Of a stretch of DNA of 64,000 nucleotides, positions 9,384 to 18,509 are shown piece after piece (position 1 is the stretch's first letter; each line of letters opens with the position of its first letter). Source of the stretch: Paracoccus alkanivorans (GTDB taxonomy: Bacteria > Pseudomonadota > Alphaproteobacteria > Rhodobacterales > Rhodobacteraceae); contig NZ_QOKZ01000001.1 in NCBI RefSeq assembly GCF_003697785.1, positions 248,001 through 312,000 on the forward strand, given 5' to 3'. The notes beneath the pieces were generated by a model. The model ran no database searches. It was not told the origin of the DNA and saw only the letters and a program-made list of their open reading frames with translations. The translations under genes were made by a program, and so were the position numbers.

Positions 9384-10856
9384 ATGACCAAGCATTCCAC
9401 CGATCTCCGGACACTTCTGCGCGATCCGTCGCTTTTGGAAACACGGGCCTTCCTGGCCGGGGAATGGGTCGAGGCCGGCGATGGCGCGACATTCGAGGTG
9501 ATCAATCCTGCCCGGGGCGATGTGATCGCGCGTGTCGCCGATCTAAGCAGGGCCGAGGCGGCGCAGGCCATCACGGCCGCGGCCGAGGCGATGAAAGGCT
9601 GGGCTGCCCGAACCGCCAAGGAACGCGCGCAGGTGATGCGCAAATGGTTCGACCTGATGATCGAGAACCAGGACGATCTGGCCCGTATCCTGACTGCCGA
9701 GATGGGCAAACCCCTGCCCGAGGCCAAGGGCGAGATCGCCTATGGCGCCAGCTTCATCGAGTGGTTCGGCGAAGAGGCCAAGCGCGTCTATGGCGAAACC
9801 ATTCCCGGCCATCAGCCCGACAAGCGGCTGAGCGTGATCCGTCAGCCGATCGGAGTGGTGGCCTCGATCACGCCGTGGAATTTCCCCAATGCGATGATTG
9901 CCCGCAAGGCCGGGCCCGCTCTGGCCGTCGGCTGTGGTTTCGTCGCGCGGCCCGCCGCCGAAACACCGCTGTCGGCGCTGGCCATGGCGGTGCTGGGCGA
10001 GCGGGCGGGCCTGCCCAAGGGCATCCTGTCGGTCGTCACCTCGTCGCGTTCGAGCGAAATCGGCAAGGAGTTCTGCGAGAACCCGCTGGTGCGCAAGCTG
10101 ACCTTCACCGGCTCGACCGAAGTGGGCCGCATCCTGCTGCGCCAGGCCGCCGACCAAGTGCTGAAATGCAGCATGGAACTGGGCGGAAACGCGCCCTTCA
10201 TCGTCTTTGACGATGCCGATCTGGATGCCGCGGTCGAGGGCGCGATGGCCTCGAAATTCCGCAATAATGGCCAGACCTGCGTCTGCGCCAACCGGATCTA
10301 TGTGCAGGCCGGTGTCTATGACGAATTCGCCCGCAAACTGGCCGAGGCGGTGGACAAGCTGACGGTGGGCGACGGGCTTGAGGATGGTGTCACCACCGGT
10401 CCGCTCATCAACGAGGCGGCGGTCGAAAAGGTCGAGGAGCATATCAGGGACGTTCTGGACCAGGGCGGCGCGGTCGCCATCGGCGGCGAACGCATGGATG
10501 GGCTGTTCTTCAAGCCGACGGTCGTGACCGGCGTCACCGACAGCATGAAGGTAACGACCGAGGAAACATTCGGCCCGCTGGCCCCTCTGTTCAGGTTCGA
10601 GACCGAGGAGGAGGTCGTCGCCAAGGCCAATGACACCATCTTCGGGCTGGCCTCGTATTTCTATGCCCGCGATATCGGGCGCATCACGCGGGTGCAGGAA
10701 GCATTGGAATATGGTATCGTCGGCGTGAATACCGGCATTATCTCGACCGAGGTTGCGCCCTTTGGCGGAGTGAAGCAATCTGGACTTGGCCGCGAGGGCA
10801 GCCGGCATGGCATCGATGACTTTCTCGAGATGAAATATGTTTGCCTGTCTATCTGA
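9384..10856 (+). CDS. gabD: NAD(P)-dependent succinate-semialdehyde dehydrogenase
   Basis: This is a 490-residue aldehyde dehydrogenase of the GabD type, expected to oxidise succinate semialdehyde to succinate in GABA catabolism. Key residues are visible: Asn167 in ITPWNFPNA, the general base Glu266 in MELGGNAPFIV and the nucleophile Cys299 in NNGQTCVCANR, followed by Cys301, which can form the regulatory disulphide known in GabD proteins. The conserved cofactor-binding Lys of the usual KPA motif reads Arg (VARPAAETP). The start ATG at 9384 gives the normal length. Related semialdehydes could also be substrates. Confidence 0.9.
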   Translation: MTKHSTDLRTLLRDPSLLETRAFLAGEWVEAGDGATFEVINPARGDVIARVADLSRAEAAQAITAAAEAMKGWAARTAKERAQVMRKWFDLMIENQDDLARILTAEMGKPLPEAKGEIAYGASFIEWFGEEAKRVYGETIPGHQPDKRLSVIRQPIGVVASITPWNFPNAMIARKAGPALAVGCGFVARPAAETPLSALAMAVLGERAGLPKGILSVVTSSRSSEIGKEFCENPLVRKLTFTGSTEVGRILLRQAADQVLKCSMELGGNAPFIVFDDADLDAAVEGAMASKFRNNGQTCVCANRIYVQAGVYDEFARKLAEAVDKLTVGDGLEDGVTTGPLINEAAVEKVEEHIRDVLDQGGAVAIGGERMDGLFFKPTVVTGVTDSMKVTTEETFGPLAPLFRFETEEEVVAKANDTIFGLASYFYARDIGRITRVQEALEYGIVGVNTGIISTEVAPFGGVKQSGLGREGSRHGIDDFLEMKYVCLSI

Positions 10857-10963
10857 GAGTGAAATTTGAGTGTTGGAAAATATGGAACGAAACCGGCTCT
10901 TTATGCATTTCTCAAAGCAAGGGGCCTACCGGGTCGCTAACAACCGAGAGGGGAGAACCTGAC

Positions 10964-11218
10964 ATGGAAGGAATTGGCTGGATCCTGACGATCATCCTGG
11001 GCGGACTTGCCGGATGGATCGCCGAGAAAGTCATGAAATCGGATCACGGGCTACTGACGAACATCATTCTGGGTATCGTCGGCGCGCTGCTTGGCAACTG
11101 GTTGCTGCGCACATTGCTTGGCTCGACGCTTGGCGGAATTTTCGGACAGTTGGTTGTTGCCGTTATCGGCGCCTGCATCCTGATCTGGGGCTATCGCCTC
11201 ATTCGCAGCAAAACCTGA
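10964..11218 (+). CDS. GlsB/YeaQ/YmgE family stress-response membrane protein
   Basis: This is an 84-residue, very hydrophobic protein of the transglycosylase-associated (GlsB/YeaQ/YmgE) family. It has three membrane segments with glycine-rich motifs: ILGGLAGWIAEKVM, NIILGIVGALLGNWLL and LGGIFGQLVVAVIGACILI. The start at 10964 follows GAGGGGAGAACCTGAC, a good ribosome-binding site. Members are induced by stress, but their molecular function is unknown. A strong terminator follows directly, so the gene is probably its own transcription unit. Confidence 0.9.
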   Translation: MEGIGWILTIILGGLAGWIAEKVMKSDHGLLTNIILGIVGALLGNWLLRTLLGSTLGGIFGQLVVAVIGACILIWGYRLIRSKT

Positions 11219-11254
11219 TCGGAATATTTCTTCGAAGCATTTCTGTAAAATCAA

Positions 11255-11288
11255 AGCCGGCGCGAGATCCTCGCGCCGGCTTTTTTTC
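11255..11288 (+). terminator. Rho-independent terminator after the GlsB-type gene
   Basis: AGCCGGCGCGA (11255-11265) pairs perfectly with TCGCGCCGGCT (11271-11281) around a five-base loop and is followed by a run of T. It lies between convergent genes and terminates the plus-strand unit. Confidence 0.92.
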
Positions 11289-11307
11289 ATGACGCTCGCC
11301 GTGGAAA

Positions 11308-12063
11308 TCAGCGGTTGTCGTCCTCGTCTTCATCGTCCTTCTCGGGCAGGTTGAAGAAGCTGTCGGCATCCAGTTCCTTTTCGGACTCCTGCTCGCTTTC
11401 GTCCTCGTCCCTGGACAGCGAAAAATTCTCGAGCCCGGCGATCGCGGTCGGCAACCGTGCCTCTTCGCCCATTGCCAGCGAGGTCTCGGTGCTGACCAGC
11501 TTGCGGCGTTCGTCATCGGTCATCACGTCGCCGTCAGCGGCGCGCTTCTTGGCAGCCTTCTGCACGGCGGCATCCAGTTCGGTCTGCTTGCACAGGCCAA
11601 GCGCGACCGGGTCGATCGGCTGGATGTTCTGGATATTCCAATGCGTCCGCTCGCGAATCGCGTTGATCGTGGGCTTGGTGGTGCCGACCAGCCGGGCGAT
11701 CTGCGAATCCGCCAGCTCGGGGTGGAACTTGACCAGCCACAGGATCGCCGCGGGCCGGTCCTGACGCTTGGAAAGCGGCGTGTAACGCGGCCCGCGGCGC
11801 TTTTCCTCGCCCTCGGCGGCGGGGTTGTATTTCAGGCGCAGCCTGTAGGCCGGATCGGCCTCACCCCGCTTGATCTCGTCGGGAGATAGCTGGTTCGAGG
11901 CGATCGGGTCATAGCCCTTGACCCCGGCCGCGACGTCGCCATCTGCGATCCCCTGCACCTCCAACTCATGCAGACCGCAAAAATCGCCGATCTGCTTGAA
12001 GCTGAGCGTCGTGTTGTCGACCAGCCAGACGGCGGTGGCCTTTGCCATCAATGGCTTGTTCAT
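11308..12063 (-). CDS. trcR: DUF1013 cell-cycle-type transcriptional regulator (TrcR-like)
   Basis: This is a 251-residue cytoplasmic protein of the DUF1013 family, widely conserved in alphaproteobacteria and annotated as TrcR. The N-terminus NKPLMAKATAVWLVDNTT and the HTH-like segments (SFKQIGDFCGLHELEV; LADSQIARLVGTTKPTINAI) are family marks. The C-terminal 50 residues are extremely acidic and low-complexity (EDESEQESEKE and EKDDEDEDD), as in other members. The start at 12063 is preceded by AAGGAGACTGAC. The family is proposed to bind DNA and influence cell-cycle gene expression; nothing here specifies its targets. Confidence 0.85.
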   Translation of the reverse strand: MNKPLMAKATAVWLVDNTTLSFKQIGDFCGLHELEVQGIADGDVAAGVKGYDPIASNQLSPDEIKRGEADPAYRLRLKYNPAAEGEEKRRGPRYTPLSKRQDRPAAILWLVKFHPELADSQIARLVGTTKPTINAIRERTHWNIQNIQPIDPVALGLCKQTELDAAVQKAAKKRAADGDVMTDDERRKLVSTETSLAMGEEARLPTAIAGLENFSLSRDEDESEQESEKELDADSFFNLPEKDDEDEDDNR

Positions 12064-12249
12064 GTCAGTCTCCTTCGCGTCTCTGCCCCGAACCCATGGC
12101 CTGCTTGGGCCGGGAATCGGCTTTTGGCGGGCGCCATTCCTCTGAATCGGGGGAATTGGGGGCGGATATAACGATTTCCAAGCGGATAGAAAAGAGGATT
12201 CGCGCAATCCGGGCTGGACGGCGCCTGTGATGCGGCTAGTTTGACTGCC

Positions 12250-12885
12250 ATGAGATACCTGTTTCGCGCCGCGCTGACCGCCCTGCTGCCATTCACCGTC
12301 CATGCCGAGGATATCGCGGGCGAGTTCGATTATTACGTGCTGGCGCTCAGCTGGTCGCCGACATGGTGCAGTCTGACCGGCGATCAGCGCAATGCCGAGC
12401 AATGCGACCCGGAGCGCGACACGGATTTCGTCGTGCACGGGCTCTGGCCACAATACGAGGATGGTTGGCCGCAGGATTGTCGCACGCAGGAACGTGATCC
12501 GTCCCGGCGGGAAAGCGCGGCCATGGCCGATATCATGGGGTCAGGCGGGCTGGCCTGGTATCAGTGGCAGAAACACGGGCGCTGCTCGGGACTCTCGGCC
12601 CATGGCTATTACGATGCGATCCGCGAGGCGGCGGAGCGTGCGCCCATCCCCGAGGTGTTCGATGCCCTGAACCGGGACATCACCCTGCCCCCTTCGGTCG
12701 TCGAGGATGCCTTCATCGAAGCCAATCCCGAACTGACGCGCGACGGGATCACCGTCACCTGCCGCGACCGGTCGCTGCAGGAGGTGCGCATCTGCCTGAC
12801 CCGCGACCTTGAACCGCGCGACTGCGCGCCGGACGCACGCGAGGATTGTCCGATGCCGAAAATCCTCATGGAGCAGGTGCGCTGA
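12250..12885 (+). CDS. Secreted ribonuclease T2 family protein
   Basis: This is a 211-residue RNase of the T2 family, which cleaves RNA through a 2',3'-cyclic phosphate. A signal peptide (residues 1-19, ending TVHA) directs it to the periplasm. The two catalytic segments are FVVHGLWPQY (His63) and WYQWQKHGRCSG (His109). The position that is glutamate in eukaryotic T2 enzymes (usually HEWxKHG) is Gln105 here. Eight cysteines in the mature part could form disulphides. The start at 12250 is preferred to a TTG nine bases upstream. Confidence 0.88.
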   Translation: MRYLFRAALTALLPFTVHAEDIAGEFDYYVLALSWSPTWCSLTGDQRNAEQCDPERDTDFVVHGLWPQYEDGWPQDCRTQERDPSRRESAAMADIMGSGGLAWYQWQKHGRCSGLSAHGYYDAIREAAERAPIPEVFDALNRDITLPPSVVEDAFIEANPELTRDGITVTCRDRSLQEVRICLTRDLEPRDCAPDAREDCPMPKILMEQVR

Positions 12886-12942
12886 TCTTGACCAGTCATC
12901 ACCCCGGGTCTAACCCGACGACAAGCCACTGAGGAGAAACGC

Positions 12943-14070
12943 ATGACCACCCCCTATTCGCTGCTCATCCTGCCCGGAGACGGGATCGGCCCCGAAGTCA
13001 TGGCCGAGGTGGTCAAGGTGATCGACTGGTTCCAGGCCAATCGCGGCATGCGTTTCGATGTCAGCCATGATCTGGTCGGAGGCGCGGCCTATGACAAGCA
13101 CGGCACGCCGCTGGCCGATAAGACCATGGCCCGCGCGCAAGAGGTCGATGCGGTGCTGCTGGGTGCCGTGGGCGGGCCGAAATACGACGATCTCGACTTC
13201 AGCGTGAAGCCCGAGCGGGGCTTGCTGCGGCTGCGCAAGGAGATGGACCTGTTTGCCAATCTGCGTCCGGCGCAGTGCTTCGAGGCGCTGGCGGATTTCT
13301 CGTCGCTCAAGCGCGAGGTCGTGGCGGGGCTGGATATCCTGATCCTGCGCGAACTGACCTCGGGCGTCTATTTCGGCGAACCGCGCGGCATCCATGACGA
13401 CAATAACAACCCCGAAAACGAGGGCGGCCGAGTCGGCATCAACACGCAGCGCTATACCAGCGGAGAGATCCGGCGCGTGGCGCGCTCGGCCTTTGAGCTG
13501 GCGAAACGGCGCGGCAACAAGGTCTGCTCGATGGAAAAGGCCAATGTCATGGAATCCGGCATCCTCTGGCGCGAAGAGGTGCAATGGGTGCATGACAACG
13601 AATACCCGGAGGTCGAGCTGTCGCATATGTATGCCGATAACGGCGCGATGCAGCTTGTCCGCAACCCGCGGCAATTCGACGTGATCGTGACCGACAACCT
13701 GTTCGGCGACATCCTGTCGGACGCGGCTGCGATGCTGACCGGCAGCCTTGGCATGCTGCCCTCGGCCAGCCTTGGCGCAAAGATGGCGAATGGCAGGCCA
13801 AAGGCGCTTTACGAGCCGGTGCATGGCAGCGCCCCCGATATCGCCGGGCAAGGCAAGGCCAATCCCATCGCCTGCATCCTCAGCTTTGCCATGGCGCTGC
13901 GCTACAGTTTCGACCAGGGCGACGCTGCGACTGAACTGGAACGCGCGGTCGAGCGCGTGCTGGCCGACGGTGTCCGCACTCCTGACCTGATGGGACCCGA
14001 AGGGGGCACGCCGGTCAGCACGTCACAGATGGGCGACAGGATCGTCGCGGCCCTGGCTGCCGGGATATAA
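12943..14070 (+). CDS. leuB: 3-isopropylmalate dehydrogenase
   Basis: This enzyme carries out the NAD-dependent oxidative decarboxylation of 3-isopropylmalate in leucine synthesis. The 375-residue protein has [14 protein letters not shown] at the N-terminus, the substrate-binding [14 protein letters not shown] segment, the catalytic [10 protein letters not shown] and [15 protein letters not shown] motif, and the NAD-specific [18 protein letters not shown] loop. The start follows GAGGAGAAACGC. The stop codon is immediately followed by the GTG of the exporter gene, so those two are translationally coupled. leuC and leuD are not in view. Confidence 0.97.
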   Translation: MTTPYSLLILPGDGIGPEVMAEVVKVIDWFQANRGMRFDVSHDLVGGAAYDKHGTPLADKTMARAQEVDAVLLGAVGGPKYDDLDFSVKPERGLLRLRKEMDLFANLRPAQCFEALADFSSLKREVVAGLDILILRELTSGVYFGEPRGIHDDNNNPENEGGRVGINTQRYTSGEIRRVARSAFELAKRRGNKVCSMEKANVMESGILWREEVQWVHDNEYPEVELSHMYADNGAMQLVRNPRQFDVIVTDNLFGDILSDAAAMLTGSLGMLPSASLGAKMANGRPKALYEPVHGSAPDIAGQGKANPIACILSFAMALRYSFDQGDAATELERAVERVLADGVRTPDLMGPEGGTPVSTSQMGDRIVAALAAGI

Positions 14071-15030
14071 GTGCAACTGTCCGGAAACGTCCGGGGCGTA
14101 TTGCTGCAACTCGCGGCTATGGGCCTGTTCGCAACGCATGACGCGGTCATCAAGACTCTTGGCAGCAGCTATCCCTCGCATCAGATCCTGTTCTTCGCCT
14201 CGCTGCTGTCATTCCCGCTGGTCTCGCTCATCCTGCTGCGTGATCCCACTTCGGGCACGTTGCGCCCCAACAACCCGGGCTGGCTGATCCTACGCACGGC
14301 CTGCGCGATCTCGGCCGGGCTTGCGGGCTTTTTTGCCTTCTCGACCCTGCCGCTCACACAGGTCTATGCGATCCTCTTCACCACGCCGCTGCTGATCACG
14401 GTCCTGTCGATTCCGGTTCTCGGGGAAAAAGTGGGCCTGCATCGTTGGGGCGCCGTGATCGTCGGGCTGTGCGGGGTGCTGATCGTCCTGCGGCCCGGCA
14501 CCCATCCGCTGCAGCCCGGCCATTTCGCGGCGATGATCGGAGCCTCGGCCAGCGCCATGGTCGCGGTCGTCACCCGCAAGCTTGGCAGTCGAGAACGGCC
14601 GCTGGTGCTGATAATGTGGCCGATGCTGGGCAATTTTGTTGTCACCGGCGGTGCACTGACATTGCAATACCAGCCAATGCCGCTGCAGGATCTCGGACTG
14701 GCCGGCCTGATCTCGATCTTTGGCCTGGCGGGCGGGCTGCTGGTCATCGCCGCCTATCGCGCCGGCGAGGCAGCCATCGTCGCGCCGATGCAGTATTCGC
14801 AGATCATCTGGGCCACGTTATATGGCTGGTTCCTGTTTAACGAGATGCTGGACCTGCCGACGCTGATCGGGGCGCTGGTGATCATCGCCTCTGGTCTTTA
14901 CATCGTCTGGCGTGAAAGCAGCGGCGGCAACTCGGCTAACCGCCCCGCAACCGCCGCACGTCTGCGAAACGAGTCCGTCACCGCGCCCAAAGCGGCCATA
15001 TTACAAAGATTGTTGCACCCTCGCCGCTGA
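14071..15030 (+). CDS. DMT-superfamily (EamA) membrane transporter
   Basis: This is a 319-residue inner-membrane protein with ten predicted helices arranged as two EamA repeats, beginning with GVLLQLAAMGLFATHDAVIK. The second repeat includes LISIFGLAGGLLVIAAYRAG and the typical VAPMQYSQIIWATLYGWFLF. Members export amino acids, metabolites or drugs. It starts with GTG at the base after the leuB stop, which suggests co-expression, but the substrate is unknown. The last 40 residues are polar and cytoplasmic. Confidence 0.88.
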   Translation: MQLSGNVRGVLLQLAAMGLFATHDAVIKTLGSSYPSHQILFFASLLSFPLVSLILLRDPTSGTLRPNNPGWLILRTACAISAGLAGFFAFSTLPLTQVYAILFTTPLLITVLSIPVLGEKVGLHRWGAVIVGLCGVLIVLRPGTHPLQPGHFAAMIGASASAMVAVVTRKLGSRERPLVLIMWPMLGNFVVTGGALTLQYQPMPLQDLGLAGLISIFGLAGGLLVIAAYRAGEAAIVAPMQYSQIIWATLYGWFLFNEMLDLPTLIGALVIIASGLYIVWRESSGGNSANRPATAARLRNESVTAPKAAILQRLLHPRR

Positions 15031-15078
15031 CGGGTCTTGCATTCCGTCGCGGCTCGCGCTACCTGCCCCTCCTACGGT

Positions 15079-15155
15079 CGGAGCGTAGCGCAGCCTGGTA
15101 GCGCACCTGCTTCGGGAGCAGGGGGTCGGAGGTTCGAATCCTCTCGCTCCGACCA
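15079..15155 (+). tRNA. tRNA-Pro (anticodon CGG)
   Basis: The 77-base sequence folds as a complete cloverleaf. The acceptor arms are CGGAGCG and CGCTCCG with ACCA encoded, the anticodon stem is CCTGC/GCAGG around loop TTCGGGA (anticodon CGG), and the T arm contains GGTTCGAATCC. The defence island begins about ten bases downstream. Confidence 0.95.
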
Positions 15156-15163
15156 GTTTGATT

Positions 15164-15262
15164 TTGGAAAGAGGCAGATAGTTCTGCCCTTTTTATCATT
15201 GATTTTGCCTCTGTCGCATTTGCATATGATAGCCAATACATTGATATTTCGACTGTTCTATG
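15164..15262 (+). repeat. Left copy of the island-flanking direct repeat
   Basis: This segment aligns with 39252-39350 in the same orientation; I count about 82 matches in 100 columns with two single-base gaps. It includes the terminator hairpin behind tRNA-Pro and the shared block CAATACATTGATATTT. A repeat of this size next to a Tns operon may be a transposon end with several TnsB sites, or a duplicated post-tRNA segment. Confidence 0.75.
15173..15194 (+). terminator. Terminator behind tRNA-Pro
   Basis: GGCAGA (15173-15178) pairs with TCTGCC (15183-15188) around a four-base loop, followed by CTTTTT. It lies 18 bases after the tRNA end. Confidence 0.7.
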
Positions 15263-15818
15263 TGATTCACGCTACCTAGGGCCAAGAGGTCGTGCCTCTT
15301 GGGCGGAAAGCCGTCTGACGGCGGTGCGGCATGGCCGCCGCAGCAACTTACCGGAGCAGCCGTTCGTACAGACCGCGGCGAGATTATTGCTGATTCAGCC
15401 GATAGGGCGGGTACCAGCCTTTCGCTGCGTTGCCACGGGATGCTTCGCAAGCCGCGAAAGCGAACTTTCGGCGCCGAAATTTTCTGAGTCGCCCTGTTTC
15501 GGGCCGCATCTGCGATACACCGTGTTCGTGCGCCGTTGGCACCCCCTTCACAAATCTGAGTAGAGTCCCTTGGGACCACTCAGTTCGAGTGTGTGTCTTC
15601 CTGACCAATAAAGCCTGTTGACGCAAACCCAATCCAGGTCCTCTAGGCCGACCGCCTTCGGTAATGCAATGAAGCGGGTGACACGACGGTTATGGGAGGG
15701 TAACTTGGCCTCTGTGGTTAACCAATGGCTTGACCATTTCAGCCATGGTGCGCTCTATCCAGAACCACTGATCGGGGAATTTTTGGTGAACAACGCAGAG
15801 CAGAGCAAGGACCCACGC
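15263..15818. other. Non-coding left part of the island, upstream of PARIS
   Basis: I see no convincing gene in these 556 bases. A perfect eight-base inverted repeat, CCAAGAGG (15282-15289) and CCTCTTGG (15295-15302), stands near the left end but has no T-run. The reading frame of the AriA gene is open back to 15618, but that stretch shows no recognisable domain. The promoter for PARIS should lie here. Confidence 0.4.
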
Positions 15819-17267
15819 ATGAACAATTTGGTTGATATGGTGGAAGAACCCGTCATTGAGTATTTCAGGCTGGAAGGTGTCAATGGGTATAAAACCATTC
15901 AACTTGATTGCTCGGCGTCGGCCAAGATCGTTTCCGCTGAAAATGGATCGGGAAAGACAACTCTGCTCAATGCCCTGTACGGGATTTTGGCGGGAAAACC
16001 CGCGCAAATTCAGAAAGTGCAATTCGATCAGTTCGTGATAAAACTACGCAACCAAGATGAACTGAGGGTCTCAAAGGGAGAGCTAACACCTCTGCCAACT
16101 GATATCATCGAGATGATTGATGACAGCTTCCCTCAGCTCAGAGAGTTTGTGCGAGATGATAATGGCCTTCTAGATGCATTGACAAAGCTTGCACTTGGCC
16201 AAGCGGATGATTTCTATAAGTCAGACTGGTTTGATCACTTCTATCGAATGAGTCCTTTCGACCGGGACGATATTTCTACAATGTGTGAGGAATTGATTGC
16301 CAGACTCCCTGATAGTGAGAGCCGTTTCTCTGAAATTGAGGATTATGTCAAGACTGGTTTGAAAGGTGCAACAGTCCTGTATCTGCCTACATATCGGCGG
16401 ATCGAAGCCGAGATGCCCAGCGACATTATGCAGTCGAAGCGACCTGACAGATATTACTTACATACCCGCAATATACATCCCAGCCGCAGAGGTATGAATC
16501 GTCGGTCTCGTTCCTCGTGGGAGATGGATCAGCTAATCTACTTCGGCTTAGAGGATGTAGAAACCCGCCTCAAAAATATTGCAGAACTAATTAGGTCTGG
16601 GACATTTGAGGCGTACACCAGAATTGGTGGTCGAACATTGGAGGAACTGCTTTCTGGCCCAGGAAAAATGCAAGGTGGCCCTGAGAACATTGATACCACT
16701 GAATTGGGCGTAGTACTAGCACGACTAGGCAAGGCAGACGGTGAAGTTGAGGCTCGGATCGCCGAATTGATCAATAATGGAGAGATCAACCAACCTGAGC
16801 ACTCGTACCTGAGGAGCTTTCTTAGACAGCTTTTGGAGGTCTATGCATCAAACAAAGAGCAAGAGCAGGCGATTGAAGCTTTCGTTGGAGTCATCAATTC
16901 ATATTGGGAGAATGACTTTGATGAGAAGCGATTCATATTTGACAAGCTTTCGGTTTCCACACGTGTGGAGAACAAATTTACAGGAAATTCTCTCCCTCTG
17001 AATGCCCTGTCCTCAGGTGAAAAGCAGATTGTTAGCATCTTCGCGCGATTATATTTGAGCGAGCGGAAGCAGTTTATTGTGCTCATTGATGAACCTGAAT
17101 TGTCTCTTTCCATGGATTGGCAAAAGCGATTTTTGCCTGATATTTTGCGGTCTCCAAGCTGTGCTCAAATGGTGGCAATCACTCATTCTCCGTTTGTTTT
17201 TGATAATGAACTCGATCCATATGCGGGCCCCTTGAAGATCACAAATCGTCGATCGGATGAGGGATAG
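15819..17267 (+). CDS. ariA: PARIS anti-phage system ATPase AriA (AAA/ABC-type)
   Basis: This is a 482-residue ATPase predicted to be the sensor half of a PARIS defence system. The Walker A motif is SAENGSGKTTLL (Lys46), the ABC signature-like motif is NALSSGEKQIVSIFARL, and Walker B is FIVLIDEPELSLSMDWQKR, followed by the switch histidine in VAITHSPFVF. This set is typical of AAA_15/OLD-like ATPases. In the studied PARIS, AriA assembles a hexameric scaffold that holds AriB until a phage anti-restriction protein triggers release. The frame continues upstream to a TTG at 15618, but the ATG at 15819 fits the family start better. The 3' end overlaps ariB by 11 bases. Confidence 0.8.
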   Translation: MNNLVDMVEEPVIEYFRLEGVNGYKTIQLDCSASAKIVSAENGSGKTTLLNALYGILAGKPAQIQKVQFDQFVIKLRNQDELRVSKGELTPLPTDIIEMIDDSFPQLREFVRDDNGLLDALTKLALGQADDFYKSDWFDHFYRMSPFDRDDISTMCEELIARLPDSESRFSEIEDYVKTGLKGATVLYLPTYRRIEAEMPSDIMQSKRPDRYYLHTRNIHPSRRGMNRRSRSSWEMDQLIYFGLEDVETRLKNIAELIRSGTFEAYTRIGGRTLEELLSGPGKMQGGPENIDTTELGVVLARLGKADGEVEARIAELINNGEINQPEHSYLRSFLRQLLEVYASNKEQEQAIEAFVGVINSYWENDFDEKRFIFDKLSVSTRVENKFTGNSLPLNALSSGEKQIVSIFARLYLSERKQFIVLIDEPELSLSMDWQKRFLPDILRSPSCAQMVAITHSPFVFDNELDPYAGPLKITNRRSDEG

Positions 17268-18204
17268 TAGACAGTTGACAGCCACTGAGGAAGTAAAGCG
17301 TAGCGGCCTGACCGAGCGCATGAGAGCGGCACGACAGAAAGATGTCGTAGTCCTGCAAGGGTATAATACACTTCGGTCTAAACACCCTGGCGATGTCGTA
17401 ATTGCTTTAGAGGGTGACGATGATCCGATTTTCTATAAGACCTGCATCAGAAACATAGACTCAAGCTTCAAATGGGTTCCTCTTGTATGTCGCGGTAAAG
17501 ATAATGTCCTAGCTTTACGCGAGTTGTTGTTGCGAAACACAGATGAGGATGCTTCAAGAACTTACTATATGGTCGATAAAGATTATGATCATCTAAAGGG
17601 ACATATACCTGGCCCAAACCTCTATTGCACACCTGGTTACTCTATCGAAAACCTTCTTGTGACTTCCAGCGTATTCGAAGAGTTGCTGGTTGGAGAGTAC
17701 AAGTGCGCGGTGGGTGAAGATGAGATTACCGAACTGAAAGCAATGTTTGAAGAGCGTCTAAACGAATTCTTCGACGCGATTAAACTAGCCAACAGGGCTC
17801 TGCACTACTGTAGGGTAAAGGGTGTTCGGTCTGGTTCTGTTGACAACCGCATTAAGCAGTATGTCTCAGTCACATTGGACGCTGTCATTTCAAACTATGA
17901 AAAAGATGACCTCGAACGATTAATTGGACTCCCAGAAGGGGCTGACATTTTCGATTGCAACGATACTGCCACTAAATTCGGGGAATTAGATCCCGCCGAT
18001 GACTGGCGCGGGAAGTTTACTCTATTTTTCTTCGTGGAACTTCTTGCGCAACTTCAGGAGGATCGTTGTTCATCCGAGCCTGTGAAATTTAAGGAGCGAC
18101 GCAAAATTACATTTAATCCCAAGTCGTCGATTGTTAGGGTTTTGAGTTCGATGATTGATCCACCCTCCTGTCTGAGCGCATTTATTGCACGCATTGCCGC
18201 ATAG
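17257..18204 (+). CDS. ariB: PARIS anti-phage system effector AriB (DUF4435/Toprim)
   Basis: This is a 315-residue DUF4435 protein with a Toprim-like nuclease core. The metal-binding residues are Glu52 in VVIALEGDDDPIFY and Asp107 and Asp109 in YYMVDKDYDH, with Glu131 in GYSIENLL as a further conserved acidic residue. In the characterised E. coli system AriB, once released, cleaves a lysine tRNA and stops growth. The gene overlaps ariA by 11 bases, the expected two-gene arrangement. All visible active-site residues are intact, so the system should be functional. The trigger recognised by this pair is unknown. Confidence 0.8.
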   Translation: MRDSRQLTATEEVKRSGLTERMRAARQKDVVVLQGYNTLRSKHPGDVVIALEGDDDPIFYKTCIRNIDSSFKWVPLVCRGKDNVLALRELLLRNTDEDASRTYYMVDKDYDHLKGHIPGPNLYCTPGYSIENLLVTSSVFEELLVGEYKCAVGEDEITELKAMFEERLNEFFDAIKLANRALHYCRVKGVRSGSVDNRIKQYVSVTLDAVISNYEKDDLERLIGLPEGADIFDCNDTATKFGELDPADDWRGKFTLFFFVELLAQLQEDRCSSEPVKFKERRKITFNPKSSIVRVLSSMIDPPSCLSAFIARIAA

Positions 18205-18509
18205 CAGTTAACGGTTTACTTATGGTGCGATGATAATCGGCTCATACGTTTGACATGATGACTTCGTTATTGGCGAGCCCTGCAACCAACGAACTGGTTC
18301 CTATCCACCAAGGCCAATATCACCAGGACCATCGACTACGATCCGGTATATGAAGCTGCTGCAACCAAACAACTGATATTGAGCAATATGCCTCACGCGA
18401 GAACCGCAGTAATGCGGGCTACCACCGCAGCATTTTGAGACTGTGCTGGAGGTCAGCTAAGGGCCGTCGTTGCCTCAGCTATCTGAGCACATGCCCGAGA
18501 GCAGCCCCG
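18205..18509. other. Gap between PARIS and the Argonaute operon
   Basis: This 305-base stretch lies between convergent operons. I see no intact gene, only short broken frames and a stretch near 18440-18490 that resembles degenerate intergenic sequence also found near 23850. No clear terminator hairpin was found. Confidence 0.35.

Noticed and set aside
15618..15818. In-frame N-terminal extension of the AriA gene from a TTG codon
   Set aside because: The extra 67 residues show no domain and precede the normal ATPase N-terminus; the ATG at 15819 fits better, though the extension cannot be excluded.
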